Shown here: piece by piece, positions 1 through 6,344 of the stretch
How positions within the stretch are numbered: position 1 is the stretch's first letter
Layout of the letters: each line of letters begins with the position of its first letter
DNA from: Frankiales bacterium
GTDB lineage: Bacteria > Actinomycetota > Actinomycetes > Mycobacteriales > SCTD01
Direction of reading: 5' to 3'
Assembly: GCA_025464915.1 (NCBI GenBank)
Contig: JAODNF010000369.1
Location: forward strand, 1 to 7,917
Length of the DNA stretch: 7,917 bases
The notes under the pieces: model-generated
What the model was told of the DNA's origin: nothing
What the model saw: only the letters and a program-made list of their open reading frames with translations
Databases searched by the model: none
Position numbers and translations under genes: made by a program

Positions 1-1413
1 GGTCACAACGAGGGCGACGACCCCTCGATGACGCAGCCGCTGATGTACGACGTCATCGACCGCAAGCGGTCGGTCCGCAAGACCTACACCGAGCAGCTCG
101 TCGGCCGAGGTGACATCACCATCGAGGAGGCCGAGGAGGCGCTGAAGGACTACCAGGCGCAGCTCGAGCGGGTCTTCGCCGAGACGCGCGACGCCGCCAC
201 CTCCAGTGCCGCCGAGCCGCCGATGGTCCCGGCCCTCGACCTGTCGGCCATCCCGACCGCCGTCGAGCAGGAGGTCCTCGACACGATCGGCAAGGCGCAC
301 ACCACCCTGCCCGAGGGCTTCACGCCGCACCCGAAGCTCGCGCCGCTGCTCGAGAAGCGCGCGGGCATGGTCACAGGCGGCGGCATCGACTGGGGCTTCG
401 GCGAGATCCTCGCCTTCGGGTCGCTGCTGCTCGACGGCCGGCCGGTCCGCCTCGCAGGTCAGGACAGCCGCCGCGGCACCTTCACGCAGCGGCACGCCAC
501 CCTCATCGACCGCAACGACGGCACCGAGTGGACCCCGATCCGCTACCTCGACGAGGACCAGGCGACGTTCTACGTCTACGACTCACTGCTGTCGGAGTAC
601 GCCGCCCTCGGCTACGAGTACGGCTACTCGCACGAGCGGCCCGAGGCGCTGGTCTGCTGGGAGGCCCAGTTCGGCGACTTCGTCAACGGCGCCATGACGA
701 TCATCGACGAGTTCATCAGCTCCGGTGAGGCCAAGTGGGGCCAGCGCTCCGGTGTGACGCTGCTGCTCCCGCACGGCTACGAGGGCCAGGGCCCGGACCA
801 CTCCAGCACGCGCATCGAGCGGTTCCTGCAGCTCTGCGCCGAGGACAACATGACGGTGGCCTACCCGACGACCCCTGCGCAGCACTTCCACCTGCTGCGC
901 GCGCAGACGCTCGCCGAGGTGAAGCGCCCCCTCGTGGTCGTCACACCGAAGTCGCTGCTGCGCCTCAAGGCGGCTGTGTCGGCCCCGTCCGACTTCACGA
1001 GCGGCGGCTGGCAGCCCGTGCTCGTCGACCCGGAGGCACCCGCGGCCGCCGGCGTCACCCGCGTCGTGCTGTGCAGCGGCAAGGTCTACTACGACCTCGC
1101 CGCCGCCCGCCGCAAGGCCGAGGACACCTCCGTCGCGCTGATCCGCGTCGAGCAGCTCTACCCGCTGCCGGGCGCCCAGATCCGCGACGTGCTCGCCGGC
1201 TACCCCAACGCGAGCGATGTCGTGTGGGCCCAGGAGGAGCCGGCCAACCAGGGCGGCTGGAGCCACATCGCCCTGTCGCTGCCCGAGCAGCTGCCCGCCG
1301 AGATCCGCCTCCGTCGCGTCTCCCGCCGTGCCGCGGCCTCCCCGGCCGCCGGATCGTCCAAGGTGCACGAGGCGGAGCAGGCGGCGCTCGTCGAGGCCGT
1401 CTTCGCCCGCTGA
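1..1413 (+). CDS. sucA: 2-oxoglutarate dehydrogenase/decarboxylase E1 component, C-terminal part (5' end outside window)
   Basis: This is the thiamine-diphosphate E1 enzyme of the TCA cycle, which decarboxylates 2-oxoglutarate and passes the succinyl group to lipoyl-E2. The frame is open from base 1 and starts inside the family motif GHNEGDDPSMTQPLMY, so the ATG at 28 is internal and not the start. 470 residues are visible. The end of the ThDP domain is followed by an acidic helical linker. The transketolase-type pyrimidine-binding domain begins near IDWGFGE (visible residues 129-135) and contains the conserved loop LPHGYEGQGPDHSS (256-269). The C-terminal domain includes CSGKVYYDL (about 358-366). 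In actinobacteria this protein is usually about 1200 residues with an N-terminal E2-like acyltransferase domain (kgd/odhA type). That part lies outside the window, so the fusion is inferred. The stop overlaps the next start (TGATG). Confidence 0.97.
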   Translation, partial: GHNEGDDPSMTQPLMYDVIDRKRSVRKTYTEQLVGRGDITIEEAEEALKDYQAQLERVFAETRDAATSSAAEPPMVPALDLSAIPTAVEQEVLDTIGKAHTTLPEGFTPHPKLAPLLEKRAGMVTGGGIDWGFGEILAFGSLLLDGRPVRLAGQDSRRGTFTQRHATLIDRNDGTEWTPIRYLDEDQATFYVYDSLLSEYAALGYEYGYSHERPEALVCWEAQFGDFVNGAMTIIDEFISSGEAKWGQRSGVTLLLPHGYEGQGPDHSSTRIERFLQLCAEDNMTVAYPTTPAQHFHLLRAQTLAEVKRPLVVVTPKSLLRLKAAVSAPSDFTSGGWQPVLVDPEAPAAAGVTRVVLCSGKVYYDLAAARRKAEDTSVALIRVEQLYPLPGAQIRDVLAGYPNASDVVWAQEEPANQGGWSHIALSLPEQLPAEIRLRRVSRRAAASPAAGSSKVHEAEQAALVEAVFAR

Positions 1414-1589
1414 TGTACTTCACCGACCGCGGTCTGGAGGAGCTCGCCCAGCGGCGCGGCGAGGAGGAGGTCACCCTCGCCTGGCTCGCCGAGCGGCTCA
1501 AGGAGTTCGTCGACGAGCACCCGGAGTTCGAGGTACCCGTCGAGCGGGTCGCCACCTGGCTGGCGCGCCTCGAGGACGACGACGAGTGA
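1413..1589 (+). CDS. Small acidic DUF6104-type protein of unknown function
   Basis: This is a 58-residue protein starting MYFTDRGLEELAQRRGEEEV, recognised from memory as the DUF6104 family of streptomycetes and relatives; its function is not known. It has 18 Asp/Glu against 7 Arg/Lys, looks mostly helical with a WLAERLKEF amphipathic stretch, and ends in the acidic tail LEDDDE. There is no signal peptide or membrane segment, so it should be cytoplasmic. The ATG shares one base with the sucA stop (TGATG), and no strong Shine-Dalgarno sequence precedes it, which suggests translational coupling to sucA. Its own stop overlaps the GTG start of the VOC gene by 4 bp (GTGA). The position suggests a role linked to the 2-oxoglutarate dehydrogenase complex, but nothing in the sequence proves this. 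The family assignment is less sure than the fact that it is a gene. Confidence 0.85.
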   Translation: MYFTDRGLEELAQRRGEEEVTLAWLAERLKEFVDEHPEFEVPVERVATWLARLEDDDE

Positions 1590-2314
1590 CGGCCGGACCG
1601 GTCCACGTCGACCTGATGACGCACGACATCGAGGCTGCGCGCGCGTTCTACGGTGCGGTTCTCGGGTGGGCGTTCGAGGAGTGGGGCCCGGCGTCCCTGG
1701 CGCTCGCGGACGGCCGGCAGGCCGCCGCGATCGGGCCCTCGTTCGACGGGACGACGACGGGCTGGACGCTCTACTTCGGCTCCACGGACATCGCGGCCAC
1801 CGAGGCGTCGATCGTCGCCGCCGGCGGCAGCCTGGTGCTCCCGCACGGTGACGTCGCAGAGCTCGGCAAGCTGCTGCTCGCCGCCGACCCGTCGGGTGCG
1901 CGCTTCGGCATCTGGCAGGCCGGCACCAAGAAGGGCGTCGACGTCTGGGGCGCCGTCGGCTCTCCTTGCTGGACCGACCTGCGATCGTCGGATCCTGCTG
2001 CAGCGCAGGCGTTCTACGCCGCGTCTCTCGGCTTCGAGATGACGCCGTTCGACATGGCCGGCCCCGACTACGCGACGTACTCCACCGACGGCGACCCGCT
2101 CGGCGGCGTCGGCGGGATGATGGGCGCCCCTGACGGCACCCGGTCGCACTGGCTGATCTACTTCGCCGTCCCGTCGGCGGACGACGCTGCGGCAGCCGTC
2201 GCTCCGGCCGGCGGCACGCTGCTGTCCGACCCGTTCGACACGCCGTTCGGCCGGATGGCCCCGGCCCAGGACCCCGCCGGCCACCCGTTCTGGATCACCC
2301 AGCTCCCCTCGTAG
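1586..2314 (+). CDS. VOC family protein with two glyoxalase/bleomycin-resistance-like domains (Cfp30B-like)
   Basis: This 242-residue protein contains two tandem VOC half-domains. The first starts at VHVDLMTHDIEAARAFYGAV (residues 6-25) and the second at CWTDLRSSDPAAAQAFY (near residue 130). Both show the beta-strand, helix and FY pattern of the glyoxalase fold. The layout resembles the 27-kDa antigen Cfp30B group, whose substrate is not established; a hydrolase, hydroxylase or ligand-binding role is sometimes assigned. I do not see a clear set of four metal ligands, so a true glyoxalase I activity should not be assumed. The GTG at 1586 is chosen because it begins right at the domain, overlaps the preceding stop by 4 bp and has GAGGA at 1572-1576 as a ribosome site. 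It appears to be the last gene of the sucA operon, and a hairpin begins at its stop codon. Confidence 0.92.
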   Translation: MTAGPVHVDLMTHDIEAARAFYGAVLGWAFEEWGPASLALADGRQAAAIGPSFDGTTTGWTLYFGSTDIAATEASIVAAGGSLVLPHGDVAELGKLLLAADPSGARFGIWQAGTKKGVDVWGAVGSPCWTDLRSSDPAAAQAFYAASLGFEMTPFDMAGPDYATYSTDGDPLGGVGGMMGAPDGTRSHWLIYFAVPSADDAAAAVAPAGGTLLSDPFDTPFGRMAPAQDPAGHPFWITQLPS

Positions 2315-2344
2315 CGTCCTGGTTCCCAGGCCTGACCAGGGCGC
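2314..2344 (+). terminator. Probable terminator hairpin after the VOC gene
   Basis: Arms 2314-2323 (GCGTCCTGGT) and 2335-2344 (ACCAGGGCGC) form 10 pairs with one G-U wobble around an 11-nt loop. The hairpin starts at the last base of the VOC stop codon. There is no T-rich tail, which is common for actinobacterial terminators. A smaller alternative hairpin, CCTGG-TTC-CCAGG (2318-2330), uses the same left arm. It separates the sucA operon from the next promoter. Confidence 0.5.
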
Positions 2345-2366
2345 CGGTCCTGACGACGATGCGGCT

Positions 2367-2378
2367 TAGGTTGGGGAC
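2367..2378 (+). promoter_or_regulatory. Leaderless-type promoter of the SRPBCC gene
   Basis: TAGGTT (2367-2372) fits the actinobacterial TANNNT -10 box and lies 6 bases before the GTG at 2379, so transcription would start at the start codon itself. I see no good -35 box at 17-18 bp. No Shine-Dalgarno sequence is needed for this arrangement. It supports GTG 2379 as the start. Confidence 0.55.
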
Positions 2379-2852
2379 GTGAGCTTCCCGGGGGACGAGC
2401 TGGTCGACGCGGCGGTCACGCTCGACCGGGAGTACGTCCTGCACGCGGCCGCTGCGGACGTCTGGCCATGGCTCGAGCAGGTCGGCAAGTCGCGGGGCGG
2501 CTGGTACGCACCTGGCTGGTTCGAGCGGCTGACGCCGAAGCGCTTCCACGCGGCCCGCGGCATCGACCCTCGCTGGGCGCTTCACGTCGGTGACGTGGTC
2601 CCCGACTACGGGCCCTCCCCCTTCACCGTCGCTGTCCTGGACGCGCCGCGGGCGCTGGTCCACCGCGGCGGGCACAAGGGCACCGCGTTCAGCTGGGCAC
2701 TGCTGCTCACCGACCTGCCGGACGGGCGTTGCCTGCTGCACTTCCGGTTCCGCATCAGCAAGGCGGGCCGGCTGATGCGCACGGTCGGCGACGCCTTCGA
2801 CCACGCGACCATCGCGCTGCTCGTCGCCGGCCTCCGCGAGCGGATCCGTTGA
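2379..2852 (+). CDS. SRPBCC-fold (START/polyketide cyclase-like) protein
   Basis: This 157-residue cytoplasmic protein is similar in pattern to SRPBCC proteins. It has an early strand (TLDREYVLHAAAADVWPWL, residues 14-32), where a substrate-pocket helix usually begins, followed by EQVGKSRGGWYAPGW (33-47), VGDVVPDYGPSPFTV, and a closing helix at residues 130-157. The VWPWLxQxGxxRGGWY signature is common in actinobacterial members of unknown ligand. The fold binds hydrophobic or aromatic ligands in several families, but no catalytic role can be read here. The GTG start is set by the -10 box six bases upstream. The stop overlaps the TTG start of the following ATPase by 4 bp (TTGA, 2849-2852), so the two are probably co-translated. 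Confidence 0.88.
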   Translation: MSFPGDELVDAAVTLDREYVLHAAAADVWPWLEQVGKSRGGWYAPGWFERLTPKRFHAARGIDPRWALHVGDVVPDYGPSPFTVAVLDAPRALVHRGGHKGTAFSWALLLTDLPDGRCLLHFRFRISKAGRLMRTVGDAFDHATIALLVAGLRERIR

Positions 2853-3598
2853 GCCTCAGGGACACCCGCCCGGTCCGCCGGGTGCAGCGGCACCCGCGGT
2901 CGTCGTACTCCCCGAGCTCGTGGCCGTACACCGTCCCCGCTGTCGCGCAGCTCCTCGACACCGGGCTGGACCTACCGGCAGGCGTGACGTTCCTCGTCGG
3001 TGAGAACGGCTCGGGCAAGAGCACCCTGGTCGAGGCGATCGCCGAGGCGTACGGGCTCAACCCCGAGGGTGGATCTCGTGGCGTCCGGCACAGCACCCGC
3101 GCGTCGGAGTCCTCACTCGGGTCCGCGCTTCAGCTGGTCAAGAGCCCTGGCAGCGGCCTGTGGTCCTACTTCCTCCGGGCCGAGGCGATGCATGGGGAGT
3201 ACACCTTCATCGAGCGCACCTACGTGGAGTCGGGCCTGCCCGTCCCCGAAGACCAGAAGCTCCACGAGATGAGCCACGGGGAGTCCTTCCTCGAGATCCT
3301 GCGCACCAAGCTCGACGCACCCGGCTTCGACCTGATGGACGAACCGGAGGCGGCGCTGTCGTTCCGGTCCAGCCTGACGCTGGTCGCTCTGCTCGGGGAG
3401 ATGCACACCAACGGGTCGCAGGTCCTCGTCGCCACGCACTCGCCGCTGCTGTGCTCGCTGCCGGGCGCCACCGTCCTCGAGGTCGGTGAGCACGGGTTGC
3501 GCGAGGTCGCGTGGGAGGACCTGCAGCTGGTGCAGGACTGGCGGTCCTACCTCGACCGGCCCGAGGGGTGGCTGCGCCACCTGATCGACCCGTCCTGA
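2849..3598 (+). CDS. Small AAA/ABC-type ATPase (COG3910-like predicted ATPase)
   Basis: This 249-residue stand-alone ATPase has the motifs in family order: Walker A GENGSGKST (residues 51-59, Lys57), NPEGGSRGVRHSTRAS soon after, an ABC-like signature SHGES (142-146), Walker B LMDEPE (Asp164, Glu165) and the H-loop ATHSP (His197). The order and spacing match the COG3910 predicted ATPases, which are ABC/RecF-like heads without the long coiled coil of SMC proteins. Their cellular role is not established. There is no membrane segment or transporter partner nearby. The TTG at 2849 is preferred because it overlaps the SRPBCC stop by 4 bp and has a weak GAGCGGA upstream; GTG at 2882 is the alternative. 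I see no fused nuclease and no neighbouring defence gene. Confidence 0.9.
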   Translation: MSLRDTRPVRRVQRHPRSSYSPSSWPYTVPAVAQLLDTGLDLPAGVTFLVGENGSGKSTLVEAIAEAYGLNPEGGSRGVRHSTRASESSLGSALQLVKSPGSGLWSYFLRAEAMHGEYTFIERTYVESGLPVPEDQKLHEMSHGESFLEILRTKLDAPGFDLMDEPEAALSFRSSLTLVALLGEMHTNGSQVLVATHSPLLCSLPGATVLEVGEHGLREVAWEDLQLVQDWRSYLDRPEGWLRHLIDPS

Positions 3599-3601
3599 CC
3601 C

Positions 3602-3657
3602 GGCTCCGGATGATCACGCCGGTGGCCGACAGCTTACTGCGGTGACCGACCGGAGCC
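3602..3657. repeat. 8-bp inverted repeat with inner hairpin, possible terminator of the ATPase operon
   Basis: GGCTCCGG (3602-3609) and CCGGAGCC (3650-3657) are perfect inverted repeats separated by 40 nt. Inside is a second hairpin, CCG-A-CAG/CTG-CGG around a CTTA loop (3626-3642), with one bulged A. The structure begins four bases after the ATPase stop and so could end that transcript. It also covers the -35 region of the next promoter, so a regulatory role is possible. No T tract is present. Confidence 0.35.
3620..3650 (+). repeat. Direct repeat with 20-nt spacing over the hydrolase promoter
   Basis: CGGTGGCCGAC (3620-3630) and CGGTGACCGAC (3640-3650) match at 10 of 11 bases and are exactly 20 nt apart, about two helical turns. 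The second copy contains the predicted -35 box. This spacing would suit a dimeric regulator bound to one face of the DNA; this is inference. Confidence 0.4.
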
Positions 3658-3671
3658 CGCCGTCCTAGCGT
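3642..3671 (+). promoter_or_regulatory. Promoter of the hydrolase-decarboxylase operon (leaderless start)
   Basis: A GTGACC -35 (3642-3647) and a TAGCGT -10 (3666-3671) are separated by 18 bp. The -10 ends 7 bases before the ATG at 3679, placing the transcription start at or next to that ATG. This argues for ATG 3679 over the in-frame GTG at 3670, which would lie inside the -10 box. Confidence 0.6.
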
Positions 3672-3678
3672 GAGGCGC

Positions 3679-4230
3679 ATGAGCACGCTCGAGAACCGCA
3701 GCGCCACCGCGCTCCTCGTCATCGACGTCCAGGTCGGAGTCGTCGCCGAGGCCCTCGACCGCGACGCGGTCGTCACCAACATCGCCGGCCTCGTCGAGAG
3801 GGCCCGCGCGTCCGACGTACCCGTCGTCTGGGTCCAGCACTCGGACGACGGGCTGCTCGAGGGCAGCCCGCAGTGGGAGTACGTCCCGGAGCTCGCGATC
3901 GGCGACGGGGAGGCCGTGGTGCACAAGCGGTGGGGTGACGCGTTCGAGGAGACCGACCTCGAGCAGGTGCTGGCCTCGGCCGGTGTCGGCAGGCTCGTCG
4001 TGACCGGCGCGCAGTCCGACGCCTGCATCCGGTCGACGCTGCACGGCCTCGTCGCACGCGGCTACGACGCCATCCTCGTCAGCGACGCCCACACGACGGA
4101 GGACCTCAGCCAGTGGGGCGGGCCGGCGCCCGAGCTGGCGATCGCGTTCACCAACTTCTACTGGGAGAACACGGCAGCGCCCGGTCGCGAGATCGGCGTG
4201 GTGACCACGGCTTCCGTCGCCTTCGCCTGA
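3679..4230 (+). CDS. Isochorismatase-like cysteine hydrolase
   Basis: This 183-residue protein of the isochorismatase/nicotinamidase superfamily hydrolyses amide-type or vinyl-ether bonds through a Cys-Asp-Lys triad. The triad is complete: Asp16 in LLVIDVQ, Lys83 in VVHKRWGDAF and Cys116 in VTGAQSDACIRST. The length is typical for the simple family members. Substrate cannot be told from sequence: isochorismate, nicotinamide and carbamoyl compounds are all handled by relatives, and I see no aryl-carrier domain as in EntB. No signal peptide is present. The ATG at 3679 is chosen from the -10 spacing; GTG 3670 would add three residues. The PLP decarboxylase starts 16 bp after its stop, so the two are likely co-transcribed. 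Confidence 0.93.
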   Translation: MSTLENRSATALLVIDVQVGVVAEALDRDAVVTNIAGLVERARASDVPVVWVQHSDDGLLEGSPQWEYVPELAIGDGEAVVHKRWGDAFEETDLEQVLASAGVGRLVVTGAQSDACIRSTLHGLVARGYDAILVSDAHTTEDLSQWGGPAPELAIAFTNFYWENTAAPGREIGVVTTASVAFA

Positions 4231-4234
4231 CAGC

Positions 4235-4246
4235 CAGACTGCGGGC
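4235..4246 (+). promoter_or_regulatory. Weak possible second promoter before the decarboxylase
   Basis: CAGACT (4235-4240) differs by one base from a TANNNT -10 box and lies 6 bases before the ATG at 4247, as at the other leaderless starts in this window. There is no recognisable -35, and the only ribosome-site candidate is GCGGG, very close to the ATG. Readthrough from the upstream gene may be the main source of transcript. Confidence 0.25.
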
Positions 4247-5620
4247 ATGACAGCCCGCGTCGACGCCTACACCGCTGCCCTGCAGACCGCGCACGACCAC
4301 GCCCTGCGCTGGCTCGCCAGCCAGCAGACCCGGCCGGTGCCGCCTCGCGCGACGGTCGACGAGCTGACGTCGGTCCTCGGAGGACCGCTGCCGGACGCAC
4401 CTACCGATCCCGCGGCGGTGGTCGAGCTCCTCGCCACCGGGGCGGAGCCGGGCCTGATGGCCATCCCGAGCGGCCGCTTCTTCGGCTGGGTCATCGGCGG
4501 GACGCTGCCCGCTGCCCTCGCTGCGGACTGGCTGGTCAGCGCCTGGGACCAGAACTCCGGCCTGCGCGCGATCACGCCCGCCGTCGCCGCCCTCGAGCAG
4601 GTGGCGGGTGAGTGGCTCCTGGACCTGCTGGGCCTGCCCGCAACGGCCGACGTGGGCTTCGTGACCGGGGCGACCATGGCCAACTTCACCTGCCTGGCCG
4701 CTGCCCGGCAGGCCGTGCTGACCCGGGCCGGGTGGGACCTCGACCGCGACGGGCTGTCCGGAGCTCCGCGCGTGCGGGTGCTCGTGGGCGCCGAGCGGCA
4801 CGACACCGTCGACCTGGCGCTGCGCTACCTCGGGCTCGGAGCTCCGACCGTCGTGCCGGCCGACGACCAGGGCCGGATCGTCCCCGCGGACCTGGAGGCG
4901 GCGCTGGACGACGGACTCGCCATCGTGTGCTTGCAGGCCGGCAACATCCACTCCGGTGCGTTCGACGCGGTGGCCGCCTGCGTGGAGATCGCACACGCGA
5001 GGAGCGCGTGGGTGCACGTCGACGGTGCCTTCGGCCTGTGGGCGGCCGCGTCACCCGACCTCGCCCGTCACCTGCCTGCCCTGGGGAGCGCGGACTCCTG
5101 GGCGACCGACGCCCACAAGACCCTCAACGTGCCCTACGACTCGGGGCTGGCGGTCGTCGCCGACCGGCAGGCCCTGCGCGCAGCGATGGGTCTGCACGCC
5201 AGCTACCTCATCCACGACAGCGCCGGCGACCCCTTCGAGAAGGTGCCCGAGCTGTCGCGGCGCGGTCGCGGTGTGCCGGTCTGGGCAGCGCTGAGGTCCC
5301 TGGGCAGACAAGGCGTCCGCGAGCTCGTCGAGCGGCTGGCCGAGCGGGCGCGTCAGCTCGCCGACGGCCTCGCCGCCGTCCCCGGGGCGGAGATCCTCAA
5401 CGAGGTCGTGTTCACGCAGGTCAGCGTGAGCTTCGGCGACGACGAGCGCACCCGTGCCGTCACCGCCGAGCTGCTGAGGGAGGGCGTGACCTGGATGTCC
5501 GGCTCGAGCTGGCACGGTCGGGTCGTGCTTCGGGTGTCGGTGAGCAACTGGTCGACCGACGAGGCCGACGTCGCAGCCTCCGTCGACGCCGTCAGGCGAG
5601 CCGCCGCCGCTGTCCTCTGA
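4247..5620 (+). CDS. PLP-dependent group II decarboxylase family protein
   Basis: This 457-residue fold-type I PLP enzyme belongs to the glutamate/aromatic amino-acid decarboxylase family. The cofactor lysine is Lys291 in WATDAHKTLNVPYDSG, the ring-nitrogen aspartate is Asp259 in HVDGAFGLW, and the stacking histidine is His185 in VGAERHDTVDLAL. GFVTGATMANF is the usual phosphate-binding stretch. Near the N-terminus, SGRFFGWVIGGTLPAALAADWL is a family pattern seen in many actinobacterial homologues often labelled aspartate aminotransferase family. Length fits the family. The substrate amino acid is not predictable here. The gene follows the cysteine hydrolase by 16 bp, suggesting a shared pathway for a nitrogen compound. 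Its last 29 bp overlap the end of the convergent rhomboid gene. Confidence 0.93.
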   Translation: MTARVDAYTAALQTAHDHALRWLASQQTRPVPPRATVDELTSVLGGPLPDAPTDPAAVVELLATGAEPGLMAIPSGRFFGWVIGGTLPAALAADWLVSAWDQNSGLRAITPAVAALEQVAGEWLLDLLGLPATADVGFVTGATMANFTCLAAARQAVLTRAGWDLDRDGLSGAPRVRVLVGAERHDTVDLALRYLGLGAPTVVPADDQGRIVPADLEAALDDGLAIVCLQAGNIHSGAFDAVAACVEIAHARSAWVHVDGAFGLWAAASPDLARHLPALGSADSWATDAHKTLNVPYDSGLAVVADRQALRAAMGLHASYLIHDSAGDPFEKVPELSRRGRGVPVWAALRSLGRQGVRELVERLAERARQLADGLAAVPGAEILNEVVFTQVSVSFGDDERTRAVTAELLREGVTWMSGSSWHGRVVLRVSVSNWSTDEADVAASVDAVRRAAAAVL

Positions 5621-6344
5621 GCGGCCAGCACAGGGCGGCTCCGAGGACGAACCCGATGACGTGCGCGAGGTAGGCGACGCCGGACCCGCTGCCGGCCTGG
5701 TTGGCCCGCAGGCTGATGTACTGCAGCACGAACCAGCTACCGAGCACGAGCCATGCCGGCAGCCGCAGCGGCAGGAAGAAGAAGAACGTCAGCAGCGACA
5801 GGACCTTGGCTCGCGGGAACAGCACGAAGTACCCGCCGAGAACCCCTGCGATGGCCCCGGACGCACCCACGAGCGGGGTCTCGGACGAAGGCTGCACCAG
5901 GGCGAATCCATAGGTCGCTGCGAAGCCGATGCCCAGGTAGAACAGCAGGTACCTGATGCGGCCGAGCCGGTCCTCGACGTTGTTTCCGAAGACGAACAGG
6001 AACAGCATGTTGCCCAGCAGGTGCAGCCATGACCCGTGCAGGAACATCGCGGTGAGGACCGACACGAACGGCTGCTTGTGGAACGGCGCGGCGACCCGGG
6101 GGCAGCCGCCGTCGACGTAGACGTGTGCCGTCGGCTCAGGCCGGTTGTGCACGAGCTCGTCGGGAACGGCGGCGTAGTGGTCGAAGTACGCGAGCGTCCG
6201 GCACTGCTGCTCGAGCGAGGTGCCACCGGCGACGTGCCGGGCGACCGGGCTCGCGACGAACACCACGACGTTGATCGCGATGAGCAGCCAGGTGAGGTAG
6301 CCGGGCCGCCGGGTCGGGTTCGTGTCATGGACGGGCAGCACCAT
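5592..6344 (-). CDS. Rhomboid family intramembrane serine protease
   Basis: This 250-residue membrane protein has about six transmembrane segments (near 17-33, 93-119, 128-150, 158-178, 183-210 and 222-240). The catalytic dyad is Ser162 in the GASGAIAG motif of the fourth segment and His228 in AYLAHVIGFVLG of the last. The HGSWLHLLGNM stretch (103-113), with Asn112 for the oxyanion hole, is also intact. It should cleave membrane proteins within the bilayer; substrates are unknown. The loop after segment 1 (about 36-92) is long and has two cysteines, Cys48 and Cys81, that could form a disulfide outside the cell. The ATG shares one base with the stop of the upstream oxidoreductase (TGATG on the minus strand), so the two are probably translated together. 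Confidence 0.95.
   Translation of the reverse strand: MVLPVHDTNPTRRPGYLTWLLIAINVVVFVASPVARHVAGGTSLEQQCRTLAYFDHYAAVPDELVHNRPEPTAHVYVDGGCPRVAAPFHKQPFVSVLTAMFLHGSWLHLLGNMLFLFVFGNNVEDRLGRIRYLLFYLGIGFAATYGFALVQPSSETPLVGASGAIAGVLGGYFVLFPRAKVLSLLTFFFFLPLRLPAWLVLGSWFVLQYISLRANQAGSGSGVAYLAHVIGFVLGAALCWPLRGQRRRLA
5612..5648. terminator. Imperfect hairpin at the convergent gene junction
   Basis: Arms 5612-5626 and 5634-5648 form 13 Watson-Crick pairs (6, 4 and 3) interrupted by two single mismatches, with a 7-nt loop AGCACAG. It spans the decarboxylase stop codon (5618-5620), so it could end the plus-strand transcript. The same bases encode the last part of the rhomboid, 18 bp before its stop, so use as a minus-strand terminator would cut that message short. 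No T tract on either side. Confidence 0.4.

Noticed and set aside
583..1368. 261-codon minus-strand open frame inside sucA
   Set aside because: Shadow of the conserved E1 coding frame with low-complexity composition and no recognisable family.
1055..2284. 409-codon open frame on the minus strand across sucA, DUF6104 and the VOC gene
   Set aside because: It is antisense to three well-supported genes, its translation is Arg/Pro/Gly-rich without any domain, and such frames are expected in GC-rich DNA.
2849..3598. Possible anti-phage defence ATPase
   Set aside because: The neighbours are an SRPBCC protein and metabolic genes; there is no nuclease, reverse transcriptase, toxin or other effector, and the motif set fits the ordinary COG3910 family.
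3670..3678. Alternative GTG start of the cysteine hydrolase
   Set aside because: The GTG lies within the TAGCGT -10 box, so it would be upstream of the expected transcription start; ATG 3679 fits better.
4148..5017. 289-codon minus-strand open frame inside the decarboxylase
   Set aside because: The plus strand carries the PLP enzyme with all catalytic motifs; the antisense product has no motif.
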